From the NCBI RefSeq assembly GCF_963678635.1, contig NC_087063.1, positions 16,926,449-16,990,448 on the forward strand: DNA of 64,000 nt, given 5' to 3'. Shown in pieces: positions 33,230 through 45,892 of the stretch (its first letter is position 1; every line of letters begins with the position of its first letter). Both the position numbers and the translations under genes were made by a program. Under the pieces are notes generated by a model. It worked only from the letters and a program-made list of their open reading frames with translations, was not told where the DNA came from and ran no database searches. Origin of the DNA: Symsagittifera roscoffensis. Taxonomy: Eukaryota; Xenacoelomorpha; Acoela; Convolutidae.

Positions 33230-33560
33230 TGTTACATCAAAAATCCTGATGAAATCCTGACCAACTTAAACTGATCCGATTCATCTAAATTTTCCACTAC
33301 AAGAAAGCTCATCCACAGATTGCGTTCCCCCAAAATTAATGCTCTTATCTGTGTTCGACCAAGAATCCTTAGCGCTCCTTTTTTTGCCGCTAACAGCCGG
33401 ACTCTGGAGTCTATTAGGTCATCTTTGTCAAATTCCATCCAAATGCATAGCGTCTTCTCCAAGCATTGCGCAATGTCCAATTGACCTCACCTTGAGCTCC
33501 TCTCGTCCCACGAAGATTTGAACCGCCAGGTCATCAGCGCGTTATCATCGATTTTGTATA
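33230..33560 (-). pseudogene. Protease relict, copy 2 (active site deleted)
   Basis: The open stretch 33480-33232 keeps GALRILGRTQIR and NLWMSFLVVENLDESDQF, but the sequence carrying the D-x-G active site is deleted, joined at about 33440 (EFDKDDLID directly after CLEKTLCIWM). Confidence 0.75.
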
Positions 33561-34340
33561 GATATTGATCGATCCCATCTATTTTTAGCATGAACTCGTG
33601 TGGACCATACGCCTCGGTGTACCTACTGTCTACTCTTATCGATATTCCACCGCCTCTTGTCAGTAATTTTCTCTCGGTCTTGCTTGCCGCTCTTGACAGT
33701 TTTGTCTATCTGCTCTAATTTTAGCATCAAGTCTCCCAACTGCACCGGTGGTGATTTCGATTCTGTTACAAGTCCTCCTGAGTCACATGCTGTTCTATCG
33801 CGTGCCCCCACTGTTATGGCGAAAACCACTCCAAAGGTCTTACTTTTGCCTGTTCTAGCTGTTATTTTTTCTTTATCTTTTGGCCTCATCCCCATCATTT
33901 TGGCAAACCTCTCAGTGAATTGTGTTCTTTTTGTTTGTGAGTCATTTTTTAATTTTTCTGGGGTGTTTCCAGTGACTTCATTTCCCTTGCCTATTGGTGA
34001 GATCTCAATTATGTTTGCGTTTTAGTCTTCAGCGTTTGGCATTAGTGTCGATTCTGTGGTTTTCTTCTCGACGTCATTAATACTTTGTTCAGGTGTCTCT
34101 AGATCCACCACTGCATTGGGTGCGTTCTTCCGTTTCTAACAACTTTCTTCAGTTGCATCCCTTAATTCTTGCCCCTGTTTGTTCCTCCGCGTGTTCACCA
34201 TAATAACTGAATCATTTGTCTTCCTTAATCTCGGTATTAATGACACCGTTGTCTGTTTTGTCTGTCCTATTGGGCGAGTTTGCCTCGGCCCGACTCTGAC
34301 TTTCTCTAGTATCGACACTCTTGTTTTCTTCGTGGTCTCT
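33560..34340 (-). pseudogene. gag relict, copy 2
   Basis: Matches 27010-27775. Readable N-terminal part 34318-34136 (MSILEKVRVGPRQTRPIGQT) and 33898-33623 (MMGMRPKDKEKITARTGKSK, SPPVQLGDLMLKLEQIDKT). Differs by small indels. Confidence 0.6.
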
Positions 34341-34579
34341 ATTTACAATTTAAGTCCAAGTACACCTCCGTCTATACACAGTTATTCGTAAAAAATATAT
34401 AACTCTTCTTAATTATCTAATCTTTCTAAAAATGACTTCATTTTAAAATCTTTTTTACAGTCCGAACTAAAACCTAACTTTCCTAGATGTTCCTACTTCT
34501 TCGCCCAACCCTTAAAATTGCCGGTCTTGACGAGCTTTTTGAGCTTTCCAAGACTTAATTCCTCTAGTGTTGGGTAGTT

Positions 34580-35068
34580 GTCTTAGCTTCCCAAGACTTA
34601 AATTCTCAAATATTGGGCACTTGTTTTAGCTTCCCAAGACTCAAGCTCTCTAGTATTGGGCAGTTGATTTGCCTTCCCAGGACTCAAGTGTTGGGCAGTT
34701 GATTTGCCGTCCCAAGACTCAAAGGTTGGGCATTTGGTTTGCCCTCCAAAAATTCAAGTGTTGGGCAGTTGATTTGCCTTCCCAGGACTCAGGTGTTAGG
34801 CAGTTGATTTGCCTTCCCAGGACTCAAGTGTTATGCGATTGATTTGCCTTCCCAATACTCAAGTGTTGGGAAGTTGATTTGCCTTCTCAACACTCCAGCA
34901 AACCCGTGTTGGGCAGTTGATTTGCGTTCCCAGGACTCAAGTAGATGTAATGTTGGGCAGTTGATTCAACTTCCCAAGACTCAAGTAGATATATTGTGGG
35001 CAGTTGATTTGGCTTCCCAGGACTCAAGTAGATGTAGTGTTAGGGAGTTGATTAAGCTTCCCAGGACT
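34580..35068 (+). repeat. 35-bp minisatellite, array 2 (about 14 units)
   Basis: Same unit and same left-to-right order of variants as array 1. It includes a CAACACTCCAGCAAACCCGTG variant near 34890 that arrays 3 and 4 also have and array 1 lacks. Confidence 0.93.
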
Positions 35069-35069
35069 G

Positions 35070-36740
35070 TCTTAGGAACTCATGTAAAATGCTCCCACGC
35101 CCCAGAATTCTTACCAAAAACGTATCCGATTGTCTCTAAAACTTCCTGTGTTCCACAAACAATTACAACTGAAAAGTGTGATTGGATTTCCTACACCGGG
35201 TTAAGATTGGAAATTTTTTTCAATTAAGTCTGATTGTCTTGAACATCTAACAACCCTTTTTGAAACTTCCCATTAAAAGATCAAAAGTGTTATAAAATCT
35301 CTAAAAATGAAGTTTTTAATTATCAAATTTGCCAAAATTGTCATTTCAAAAACAAAAATTCTTTGGTACCTGGTTGTCACGCATTATTTCTTTTACTGTC
35401 TTTTTCTGAGGTTTTTACCTTATTGGATTCTAATAAAAAAAAAACTTAAAACTTTCCGATCACCCCATCCGATCCGCCCAGACCACCCACCTCATCTCGA
35501 GTTTACTATGGGGTACTTTCGCGTTCCAACTCCGTTTTCAGTCTTTATTGTGATCAAAACTGACTCTGGTGAATATAATGTAATCAAATAGACGATGCCG
35601 ATTGTGTTGTTACGGTAATAAGGCCCCCTTTTTCTTTTTCCAACCACTGTTTTTGTTTCAACCAACCCCCCCTGTCTCACCTCCCCGCGTTCTGGCTGTT
35701 CACTTAGGTTGAGAAGCCCTTTCAGCGCGATGGGTGCTAAGCCACTAAAAAAAACCGGTAGAGCCTGTTCCCAAGCTCTGCTCAAGTAAAAACATTTGCT
35801 CAGAAAATTTTGGGGTGCCTCTTTTTCACGTTCAAACCTATAGTATAAAAAGGTTTTTAACTATAACCGTTTAACCAAACAGCACACTTCAGTGATATCC
35901 TCTAGTAGTCACACTGCACTGGTCACATTACTGGTAGCTTCTTACCAGTAGCGTCTTCTCTTGACTCCCAGATCTCGGTCCTACCAACCACTTCACTCTC
36001 CGGCTGGTCACCTCTTCCAGTGAAGTCTCCAGTGGTTCTCCAAGGTTGCAAGGCTATCTGAAAACCATTTCAACGCCTCGATTTTGGACATCTGCTAAAA
36101 ATTTGCTACTTTTATGGAAACGATCGGTCTCATTGTAAATCAGTATAGGCTTACTATCAACTATTATAAAGGTCTGATCCATCTAAATCTGGGAATCAAA
36201 GTCCCTGTCCATTACCAGTTTCGCTTGAAGTCTTTTACCCGTTTTTTGTTCCTATAGTGGCCCACCATACTCTGTTCGCTAAGTTTCGTATCCGTGAGCG
36301 CACCGAGAACATTTTCACAAATTTACTGGAAAAGCTATCACGGTAGGACCAGAAATTGTATACATTCCAGTTGAACCGTACCATCGGTACTCTAGAATGT
36401 GCATGTAGCAAGCAGCTGCGTCAAGTGATTTCAATCCCGTGGTCTTGATGTCGTAAAACACTCAGCAGCGCCAAAAACACTTGGTAACTGTCTTCTGCTT
36501 ATGCAACATATGTGGTTAAGAAAAACAGGCCCTTTAACCATTGGCTCAAGGGTCAGGGACACTATATCTTGTGCTTTTGTACCTTATTCTGTTGGAGCCA
36601 ATTCGGTTTGATTAAGACATTGACTGCAAAATCGCATTAGTGACTGAAGGCCGCTACCAAATTACCCCCACAATACAAATAAGAACGCCCTCATGGCTAG
36701 GTCTCTAAATACCTAGAACACGTGAACGCCGTTAAAAAAA
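35070..36740 (+). repeat. Long repeat, class d, copy 2
   Basis: TATA-like GTATAAAAAG near 35853, CTACTGGTA-type hairpin at 35929-35950 and GGTCTC hairpin CTAGGT/ACCTAG at 36697-36716. Same order as 28356-29990. Confidence 0.65.
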
Positions 36741-38531
36741 GGTTGAAAACTCAAGTCTACAAATAGTTAACCTAAAACCCGCCTTATCTCAGCATAACTG
36801 TGTGAAAATGTGACACTCAAGAAAATATATTAAGTTTTCACTTAGTGACGCGACTCTAGAATGAAGTAAATTTTGTAAATAAAGCAACTCTTGAAGTTTC
36901 AGGGAATAAATAGTTTTAAATCAAGCAATCTTTCGTTTTCGACGAGTGGGCAGCTTCAATTGTCTTCCTGCCCAATCAAGGTTCCTTTTTGCCCAGCGTT
37001 GGCACTCTCGTTGGAATTCGCGATCTTCTCTGTCGGGAACAAGACAACTCTTTTCGATTTGATTATTTCCGTAAAAATGCGAAGAAAAATTTTACACAAG
37101 CATATTTTTTGGTCAATTTTCTGCAATTATGTCTCGAAATTTGTGATTTAATTGACGTTTTTTTTCAATTTCCCCGACAAACTTGAGCATGACAAAGTCG
37201 ATTCGAATTTTTTAAAATTCCCCTCCCCATATCAAGGTCAAATTTCAGGATAAAAGCATTTATCAATCTCCAATGGTTTGATGATTTTATGTAATCTACT
37301 GAACAAAAACAAAATGGTATAATAATAGCCCTGTTTTTAGGAGTGACCTCGTGGTCTGCAGATACTGAGATTCAGCCATGAGCTCAATATTTTGCATATA
37401 ACTAAGTTAGTATGCGTGGTTTGACCTTAAAATTGTATTGACTTTGTCAACACGATGTTACGTGAACCACACACTGAACTGGCTTTGTATAGAGAGTTGC
37501 AAAACTTCGGACAGACAATTAATTAGAAAGAGCTCGGACGTTTTCGAAACTATGTCCATTGTTAGGTTAATAAAAGTGATATTAAGTGGTTTACAAACGT
37601 TAAATTATCGTAAAAGACCATTAAGCGCTTCTAAACAAAAAAATAAAGTCTTTCCACCAATAAAGTTTTATCATTATTACGTAAGAATTTCGTAAACTTT
37701 AGTTTTACCTGAATTTCTGAGATTTTAAATCTTACTTAGCGTTTCAATATACTAATTTTTTGATCCTACATTTTTCTCGATTGACTTGTTCGATATTTTA
37801 AGCCAAAAATGTTTTTGAACTAAGCTCTAAGTGATAGCTCCTTGCTCCTGAATTCATCCTTCGTGTTGATCACTGGCCTCAGTGTCCTAATATGCAGCGC
37901 TTCCAATGTTAGGAGTTCCATTGCGTTGTTTGATTGATCTATTATCTTCCAATTCTTTTAAGCAGTTGTCGCTTCCTCTCCACACTGGCGTCATTGTCAG
38001 ATCATTGACGTCAGATCATTGTAGAAGGACGGCTTAAGGGAGGGAAGAGCGGTTTTCAATTTCCTGGTTTTAATTTTTTTGTCCGTTGGTGATGCTGCGC
38101 ACCTTGTTTGTAAGCAATTGATTTTGATTTCCTCGATTTTGAAGCATGAACATTGGGGTTCCTCGTCTCGCTTGTCATCGGCTGCCCGGGTTTCTGTCCT
38201 AAATGGTATTAAGTTTGCTCCAAGAATTTTGCTTAAATTTTGCGACTCATTTTTGGATGACGACTCCTCTGATTATTGATTTCCCTTCCATTGCTTTCTT
38301 TTGATCAGCATTGCTTGATGGTAAAGTTCCCATGTAGATGTGCTCCTAAAAATCCTGTGCACCGTACCCTCTATTACATTTTTTTTGTAATGCAAGGGTG
38401 AGCAACTTCTGAAGTTTAGAAGCGTGCCAGTATCCGTTGTTCTTTTGTACCATCAACATTTAACTTGCCTGCTGCCATCTGCACTTATATTACTGCCTCG
38501 AAAAACCAAGTCACCGTTCTCATTTGGTGTT
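36741..38531. repeat. Long repeat tail and inverted class c segment
   Basis: In order: TCACTTAGTGACGCGACTC (36840), GCCCAGCGTTGGCACTCTCG (36992), TTCAGGATA (37245), the inverted hairpin segment CTCGTGGTCTGCAGATACTG (37349-37368), AACTAAGCTCTAAGTGATAG (37820), GTGTCCTAATATGCAGCG and a conserved stretch to CATTTGGTGTTTCATTCAG (38520). Repeated at 48900-50930 and, from 37590 on, at 56110-57165. No coding signal. Confidence 0.75.
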
Positions 38532-38738
38532 TCATTCAGTTGCATCCTCTGATTCTTGCCCCTGTTTGTAATTCCGCAAGTTCGCCATGTTAACTGAAAC
38601 ATTTCTCTTCTTTAATCTCGGTATTAGTGTCACCGGTGTCTGTTTTGTCTGTCCTATTGGGCAAGTTTGCCTCGGCCCGACTCTGACCTTCTCTGGTATC
38701 GACACTCTTGTTTTCTTCATGGTCTTCTTAATTATCTA
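38532..38738 (-). pseudogene. gag N-terminal fragment, unit copy 3
   Basis: 62-residue open frame MKKTRVSIPEKVRVGPRQT... joined directly to class c repeat; the rest of gag and pol is missing. The same truncated form is at 50932-51130 and about 57166-57345, so the truncation predates those duplications. Confidence 0.65.
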
Positions 38739-38904
38739 ATACTTCTAAAAATGACTTCAGTTTCAAATCTTCTTACAGCCCTGTTTAAAACCTAACTTTC
38801 CTAGATGTTCATACTTCAATAAATTGTCGTATGCTTTGGCGCGCTAGCTTCGCCCAACCCTTAAAATCGCCGGTCTTGACGAGTTTTTTGAGCTTTCCAA
38901 GACC

Positions 38905-39690
38905 TAATTCCTCTAGTGTTGGGCAGTTGTTTTAGCTTCCCAAGACTTAATTTCTCTAGTATTGTGCACTTGTTTCAGCTTCCCAAGACTTAACTCCATT
39001 AGTGTTGGGCACTTGTTTTAACTTCCCAAGACTCAAGTCCTCTAGTATTGGACACTTGGTTTATCTTCCCAGGACTCACGTGTTGGGCAGTTGATTCGCC
39101 TTCCAGGACTCAAGTGTGGGGCAGTTGATTTGCCCTCCCAAGACACAAAGGTAGGGCAGTTGATTTGCCCTCCGAAAACTCAATTGTTGGGCAGTTGATT
39201 TGCCTTCCCAGGACTCAGGTGTTGTGCAGTTCATTTGCCTTCCCAGGACTCAAGTGTTATGCAGTTGATTTGCCTTCCCAATACTCAAGTGTTGGGAAGT
39301 TGATTTGCCTTCACAGGACTCAACTGTTTGGCAGTTGATTTGCCTTCTAAGGACTCAAGTTTTGAGCAGTTGATTTGCCTTCCCAGGACTCAGGTACTCA
39401 GGTGTTGTGCAGTTGATTTGCCTTCCCAGGACTCAAGTGTTGGGCAGTTGATTTGCCTTCCCAATACTAAAGTGTTGGGCAGTTGATTTGCCTTTCCAAC
39501 ACACCAGCAAACCCGTGTTGGGGAGTTGACTTGCATTCCCAGGACTCAAGTTGATTTAATGTTGGGCAGTTGATTCAAATTCCCAAGACTCAAGTAGATA
39601 GCATGGGCAGTTGATTTGGCTTCCCAGGACTCAAGTAGATATAGTGTTAGGCAATTGATTTAGCTTCCCAGGAATGTCTTAGGAACTCAT
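38905..39690 (+). repeat. 35-bp minisatellite, array 3 (about 21 units)
   Basis: The longest array, with the same edge variants as the others and an internal higher-order repeat. The duplicate block at 51.3 kb has only about 7 units. Confidence 0.93.
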
Positions 39691-41250
39691 GTGTTCCTCA
39701 AACAGTTGCAACTGGAAAGAGTGATTGGATTTACTACACTGGGTTATGATTGGAAGTTATTTTTCAATTAAGTCTGATTGTCGTGAACATGTACCAAACC
39801 TTTTGAAACTTCCCATTAAAAGCTCAAAAGTGTTATAAAATCTCTAAAAATGAAGTTTTTTTTATCAAATTTGCCAAAATTGTCATTTCAAAAAAAAATT
39901 TCTTTGGTACCTGGCTGTCACCCATTATTTCTTCTACTGTCTTTTTCTGAGGTTCTTACCTTATTGAACTCTAAAAAAAGTTTCCGATCACCCCATCCGA
40001 TACGCCCAGACCACCCACCTCATCTCGAGGTTACTATGGGGTACCTTCGCGTTTCAACTCCGTTTTCAGTCTTTATTGTGATCAAAAATGACTCTGGTGA
40101 ATATAATGTAATCAAATAGACGATGCCGATTGTGTTGCTTTGATAATAAGGCCCCTTTTTTCATTTTTCAACCACAACCTTTTATTTCAACCAACCCCCT
40201 GTCTAACCTCCCCCCTTTCTAGCCTTTCACTTAGAATGAGAAGCCCTTTCACAGCGATGGGTACTAAGCCACTCAAAGGAAAACCCTTAAAGCTTGTTTC
40301 AAAGCTCTGCTCAAGTAAAAACGTTTGCTCAAAAATGTTTGGGGTGCCTCTTTTTCACGTTCAAACCTATAGTACAAAAAGGTTTTTAACGATAACTGTT
40401 TAACCAAACAGCACACTCCAGTGATATCCTCTAGTAGTCACACTGCACTGGTCACACTACTGGTAGCTTCTTACCAGTAGCGTCATCTCTTGACTCCCAG
40501 ATCTCGGTCCTCCCAACCACTTCACTATCCGGCTGGTCACCTCTTCCAGTGAAGTCTCCAGTGGTTTTCCAAGGTTGCAAGACTATCTGAAAACCGTTTC
40601 AACGCCCCGAATTCGGACATCTGCTAAATACTTGCTACTTTGATGGAAACGATCGGTCTTATTGTATATCAGTATAAACTTACTATCAATTATTATAAAG
40701 TTCTGATCCATCTAATCTGGAAATCAAAGACCCTGTCCATTACCAGTTTCGCTTTAAGTCTTTTACCCGTTTTTTTGTTCTTATAGTGGCCCCCCATAAT
40801 CGGTTAGCTATGTTTCGAATCTGTGAGCGCACCTAGAATATTTTCACAAATTTACTGGAAAAGCTATCACGATAGGACCAGAAATTGTATACATTCCAGG
40901 TGAACCGTACCACCGGTCTCTAGAATGGGAATGTAGCACGCAGTTGCGTCAAGTGATTTCGATCCCGTGGGCTTGATGTCGTGAAAAACTCAGCAGCGTC
41001 AAAAACACTTGGTAACTGTCGTCCGCTTATGCAACATATGTGGTTAAGAAAAATAGGCCCTTTAACCATTGGCTCAAGGGTCAGGGACACTATATCTTTT
41101 GTTTTTGTACCATATTCTGTCGGAGCCCATTCGGTTTGCTTAAGACATTGTGCAAAGTCGCGTTACAGACTAAAGGCCACTACCAAATCACCCCACACTA
41201 TAAATAAGAACGCCCTCATGGCTAGGTCTCTAAATACCTAGGACACGCGA
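39691..41250 (+). repeat. Long repeat, class d, copy 3
   Basis: TATA site changed to GTACAAAAAG near 40370. CTACTGGTA/TACCAGTAG hairpin at 40457-40480. GGTCTC hairpin CTAGGT/ACCTAG at 41222-41241. Confidence 0.65.
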
Positions 41251-42000
41251 ACGCCGTTAAAAAAAAGGGTTGAAAACTCAAGTCTACAATTAGTTTTAAT
41301 AGGACAGTGGACCTTTGATCCATTTCAGATGAATCAACCTAAAACTCGCCTTATCTCAGCATAAATGTGGGAAAATGTGACACTCAAATAAACAAATTAA
41401 GTTTTCACTTAGTGACGCGACTTTAGAATGAAGTAAGTTTTGTAAGTACTCTTGAAGTTTCAGGGAATAACTAGTTTTAAATCAAGAAAATTTCTGAGTT
41501 TCTTCTTGCCCAGCGTTGGGAGTCTCGTAAGAAATTGCGATGTTCTCTGTCGGGAACAAGACAACTCTTTTCGATTTGATTTTTTCCGTAGAAGTGCGAC
41601 AAAAAGTTTACTCTAGCATAATTTTTGGTCAATTTTTTGAAATTTGCACTATGAGGAGTGTCCTAGATAATATTTCTTTTCTGGCTACGTACGTCATCTC
41701 GCCATAAATTTTCTTCTAGCTCTTGCTTGATTAAAACTTTGGGACGTGACATGGCAGACGTTAAATTAACATAAGACCATTAAGTGGTTCTAAACAAAAA
41801 AACATATTTCCACCAATCAAGTTTTAGCTTTCTTACGTAAGAATTTCGTAAGCTTTAAGTTTACCTAAATTTCTGAGATTTTAAATCTCACTGAGTGTTT
41901 CATCATACTAATTTTTCGACTTTACAATTTTTTTGATTGACATGTTCAATATTTTAGGCCAAAAGTGTTTTTGAACTAAACTCTAAGTGATAGCTCTTTG
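41251..42000. repeat. Class d tail fused to class c segment
   Basis: Runs through AGTGACGCGACTTTAGAATG and CCCAGCGTTGG, then GCACTATGAGGAGTGTCCTAGA (41645). At about 41757 (GGCAGACGTTAAATTAACAT) about 500 bp present in the 53.7-54.2 kb copy is missing. Confidence 0.65.
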
Positions 42001-43080
42001 CTTCTGAACTGTAACATTCGCCCAAATACTACACAGTGACGGAGCGTAGAAAAAGTACCCATAGACGACTGGCCGACGTCAGTGACCTAAATTCTACTCG
42101 TTTTTCATCGTCTCGACCTAGACTGTTGGTTTTCTGGTCTATTTAGGGCTAAGTAAAAAGTTACTATTTTCAGGCCATCAGTCAAACGACTTTTAATCAT
42201 CTTCCGTTTACATGAGAAGACAACCACATAGCTGGGTCTCGGATCGCCAGACCACATGATTGCTTTTAAAAACACGGCTGGAATATCCTATTTTAGTATG
42301 TTTTTGGTGACAGTTCTATTTTAAATCTATTGGAGATGGATTGACCCTTTCATCTTCTTCCTAGCTACTCAGGTTGTAAAAAATCCAATTATACCGGTGT
42401 TAACTAAAATTTTCAGGACATCAGAGTAACTAAAAAGTTAATTTATTACATTCCTTCACCATATGATGGTCTCTGGTAGCCGAGCCTCTGATTCCGTGCT
42501 TTTTCTGTAATAAAGTCGTTATTACTCTTAATTCGTGGCACGGGATGGTACTGCTCCTTCCTTCTTCCTCACTGAAGCCTCCTTTCAGTCTATTGTCTCC
42601 AAGAAGTTGTTCTATCGTGCGCGATTGTCACAATAAGAGGCTTCGTGTTTTCCTCTATATTTCCGACCGTCTGTCACTTGCTATTTCAGTTGTTGTTCTG
42701 TTTTTCGTGACTTTTCAAACAAAAATGGCCATTTCCCGTATTTCTCAGAAATAGACTGTCTGCAATCGAATTTTCGAAAATTAAAATTTCTAGAATATTC
42801 TAGCCTCTTTTTCAACAATACATGATCACTAAGGCTTCTAGTGTCTTTTTTGTGCTGCGACGGAAGGTTCCGTAGTGCCAATCCGGGGGAATGGCACATA
42901 TTCCCCGGACAGTCCCTTTCAATGTCCACATTGATCGCATAACGCCGGGTTATCGTCAAGTAGTGTTCCAGTTCTCTATAATTAACTTTACAACCCGCAT
43001 TAGAAAATTGAAATTTATTTTCTCCACGTCAACTCACCGCGATTCATAAATGGCATTGTACTACATCTCACTGCCCTTCA
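42001..43080 (+). repeat. Long repeat, class a, copy 1
   Basis: Starts near TGTAACATTCGCCC (42009). Carries the hairpin CTGG/CCAG at 42232-42250, a polyadenylation-like AATAAAG at 42510 and AAAATGGCCATTTCCCGTAT (42722). Copies at 54505-55570, 58330-58930 (5' part deleted) and 62660-63740. Confidence 0.7.
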
Positions 43081-44085
43081 ACATTTTCACAAAATTTGCA
43101 CTATGAAGAGTGTCCTAGATAATTTTTTTGTTCCTGACTACTTACATCGTCTCGCCATAAATTTTCTTCCCGCTCTTGCTTGATTAAAATTTCGGGACGT
43201 GGCATGGCCACGTTTCCGTTAAAATTAACCTAATGTCACTCACCGAGCATGACATGGTCAATTCAAATTTTTTTTGAAAAATTACTATTTCCCCCATATT
43301 GAATGTCAAACTTCAGGATATGACCGACTGGTGCAATTTTTAGCTTTCCGAAATGTCCTGAATTGAATATAAGTAACATCAAGTTCATTTGCAGAGTATG
43401 AGAAGCAGGGAGGTGAGGGAAAGCGTTTATCAATCTCCGATGGTTTGATGATTTTATGTAATCTACTGAACAAAAACAAAACAATATAATAATAAAGTAG
43501 TAGCCTTGTTTTTAGGAAAGACCTCGTGGTCTGCGTATACTGAGATTCAGCCATGAGCTCACTATGTTGCATTGAACTAAGTTAGTATGCGTTGTTTGAC
43601 CTTAAATTTGTATTGACTTTGTTGACACGATGTTACGTGAACCACATGTTGAACTGGCTTTGTATAGAGAGTTACAAAGTTTCGGACAGACAATTAATTA
43701 GAGAGAGCTTGAAAGTTTTCGGAACTATGTCCATCGTTAGATTAATAAAATTGATATAAAGTGCTTTACAGACGTTAAATTATCGTAAAAGACCATTAAG
43801 TGGTTGTAAAGAAAAAAAATCTTTTCACCAATCAACTTTTAGCATTATTACGTAAGACTTTCGTAAATTTAGTTTCACATAAATTTCTGAGATTTTAAAT
43901 TTTACTTAGCGTTTCATCATACTTTTTTCGAATTTACATTTTTTTTTGATTGACATGTTCGATATTTTAAGCCAAAAATGTTTTTGAACTAAACTCTAAG
44001 TGATAGCTACTTGTTCCTGAAATCATCCCTCGTGTTGATCCCTGCCCTCAGTGTCCTAATATGCAGCGCTTCCAAAGTTACGAGT
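43081..44085 (-). repeat. Long repeat, class c (inverted), copy 1
   Basis: On the minus strand it reads GAGCTCATGGCTGAATCTCA and CAGACCACGAGGTC (43560-43517), CCTAAAAACAAGGCTACT, TTGTTCAGTAGAT, then the GGTCATATCCTGAAGTTTGA block (43325-43306). This is the same order as class b on the plus strand 0.75 kb away, making a long inverted repeat. Confidence 0.7.
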
Positions 44086-45490
44086 GTAACATTCGCCCGG
44101 AAGTACATATCCATGGAAAATAAAGCTAGGTTCTAAAACGACTGGCCAGCGTCTTAACAAAGCTCTACAGGCTTTTCACCGGCTCTACCAAAGCCAGTTC
44201 TTTTGGTGGTTTTCCTAACATCGGGTCGACAAAAACGTTACTGTTCTCCGGCTTCGACCAGAACGCTCAAATTAACTTAATTACAAGCAAAATTAGTGAG
44301 CTCATGGCTGGGTCTCATTATCCCCAGACCACGAGGTCACTCCTAAAAACAGGGCTACTACTATTTAATATATTACGATTGTTTTTGTTCAGTAGATAAA
44401 AATCATCACCTTCATCGAAGATGGACCAACCCTTTCCGTCAACTCCTACCTTCTCATTATCAGAAAATGAAACTAGATGTTAATTAAATTCAATTTAGGG
44501 GATGACCAGGAAAGTAAAAGTTCCTATAAAGTAGTTTGAGTTCAGTCTCAAGACCCCTCCGAAGTCTTGAATCCGGGGAAATAACGCTCTTATTTTCTTT
44601 CCGGAAGGCTGGACACACACCCTTCATTGTTTGCGCGAATGGCTCTGTAACGACTGTAGCGGCACAATCGTTACAACTCGGAGCGGTCTCAGATATTTTC
44701 TGATTGTTTTTTTCTATTTCTGGTCGTTATTTCTATCGCAACTATCGTTGTTGTGTTTTTCTCTTGTTTTTCTTCTAAAAATAATGGCCGTTTCGACGTT
44801 TCTCGGAAGTGTGAAGTCACAAATCGAATTATTAAAATTTAATAAATCCAGAATCATCTGACCTTCACGATTCGTCTAATCGTTTAATTAACGTTGCTAA
44901 TCCGTCAAAACCGTCAAACTTCCAGGTCAGCAAGTACTAATACCAATCTGCATTTTCGTACATTCTGGTCGAATGTCACAGAATTCCATTGCGTTGTTTG
45001 ATTGATCTATTATCTTCCAATTCATTTAAGCAGTTGTCGCTTCCTCCCCACACTGACGTATGTGAATGCCACCAGTAATCGTCGGTCTTTTGTACCATCC
45101 ACATTTAACTTGCCTGTTGCCATCTGCACTTATTTTAATGTCTTGAAAAGCCAAGTGAACGTTCTCATTTGGTTTTTCTAGCTTGAATTGTATGTTGGGG
45201 TGATTATGCTAGCAAGTTAGGGTTATTGTAAGTTAGGGTGATTAAAAAGAGCAACTGTCTAGACATCAACAGAAATTAAAACTGAAATAAACATAACCTC
45301 GAAAGTTCATAAAGCAGAGTTACGGAAGCTACTTAACAATCTCCTATCAAGAAAGGGGAGGAGATCATTAATAAGATTACTTGCAGCGAATTTTCGACCA
45401 ATCAGAATACAGCAAAATTCGAATTTACATACAATGCTCTAGTGCGAATTTTTTTTGTGTACACGGGTCGAGGTTCTTTAGTAGGTACAA
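44086..45490 (+). repeat. Long repeat, class b, copy 1
   Basis: TGTAACATTCGCCC (44092), hairpin CTGGG/CCCAG at 44308-44327, CAGACCACGAGGTC and AAAAACAGGGCTACT. A second stem TGTAACGACTGT / ACAATCGTTACA lies at 44646-44675 (one C.A mismatch), then ATGGCCGTTTCGACGTTTCT (44783). The duplicate is 59935-61290. The last part (about 44900-45490) has no homology to the other classes and leads to a polypurine tract. Confidence 0.7.
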
Positions 45491-45892
45491 AAAGTGGGGG
45501 GATTGTTAAGTAGATCCAACTTTCGCTCAAAACATATAACCACAGAGGGCAATTGATTGTGCATCCGAAGCGTCGAAATGTTTTATAGTAAAATCTGGAT
45601 GTTCACCGCAGTCAATGAAAATTAGGCTAGCATAATCATCGGATAGTCGTCCACGATCTCGCATTTTGAATTAGGTCTGACAAAAAATTCAAGGTTCAGC
45701 TTCAGATTTTGCATGCCAAAATGCGTCGAAAAGCACTGATTGCTCATTCTAATTGATTTCTGTCTGTCCGAACTTCTTGCTACTAATTATAGAGACAGTT
45801 GAAAGCATTTGAAGCTGTGTTTAGACGATAGCCTGCCGTTTTATAGCCTAGCTTTATTTTCCGTCGGTATCAACTTCCGGGCGTGTCTGTCG
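45489..45892 (+). mobile_element. Polypurine tract and truncated 3' LTR, copy 1
   Basis: AAAAAGTGGGGGGA (45489-45502) followed two bases on by TGTTAAGTAGATCC (LTR start at 45504). A polypurine tract directly before a TGT start is the classic 3' LTR boundary. The upstream frame reads VYTGRGSLVGTKSGG, possibly the end of a pol. The LTR is cut at 45892, where it is fused to an RT relict. Confidence 0.6.

Larger units (their letters stand above)
30018..36740. repeat. 6.8 kb tandem unit, copy 2
   Basis: Near-identical to 23222-30017 but with its own indels. It lacks the poly-C/poly-A tract, about 30 bp of leader near 34492 and part of the protease (about 33440), and has a longer minisatellite. 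It continues beyond the copy 1 end point into a full version of the long repeat. Confidence 0.92.
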
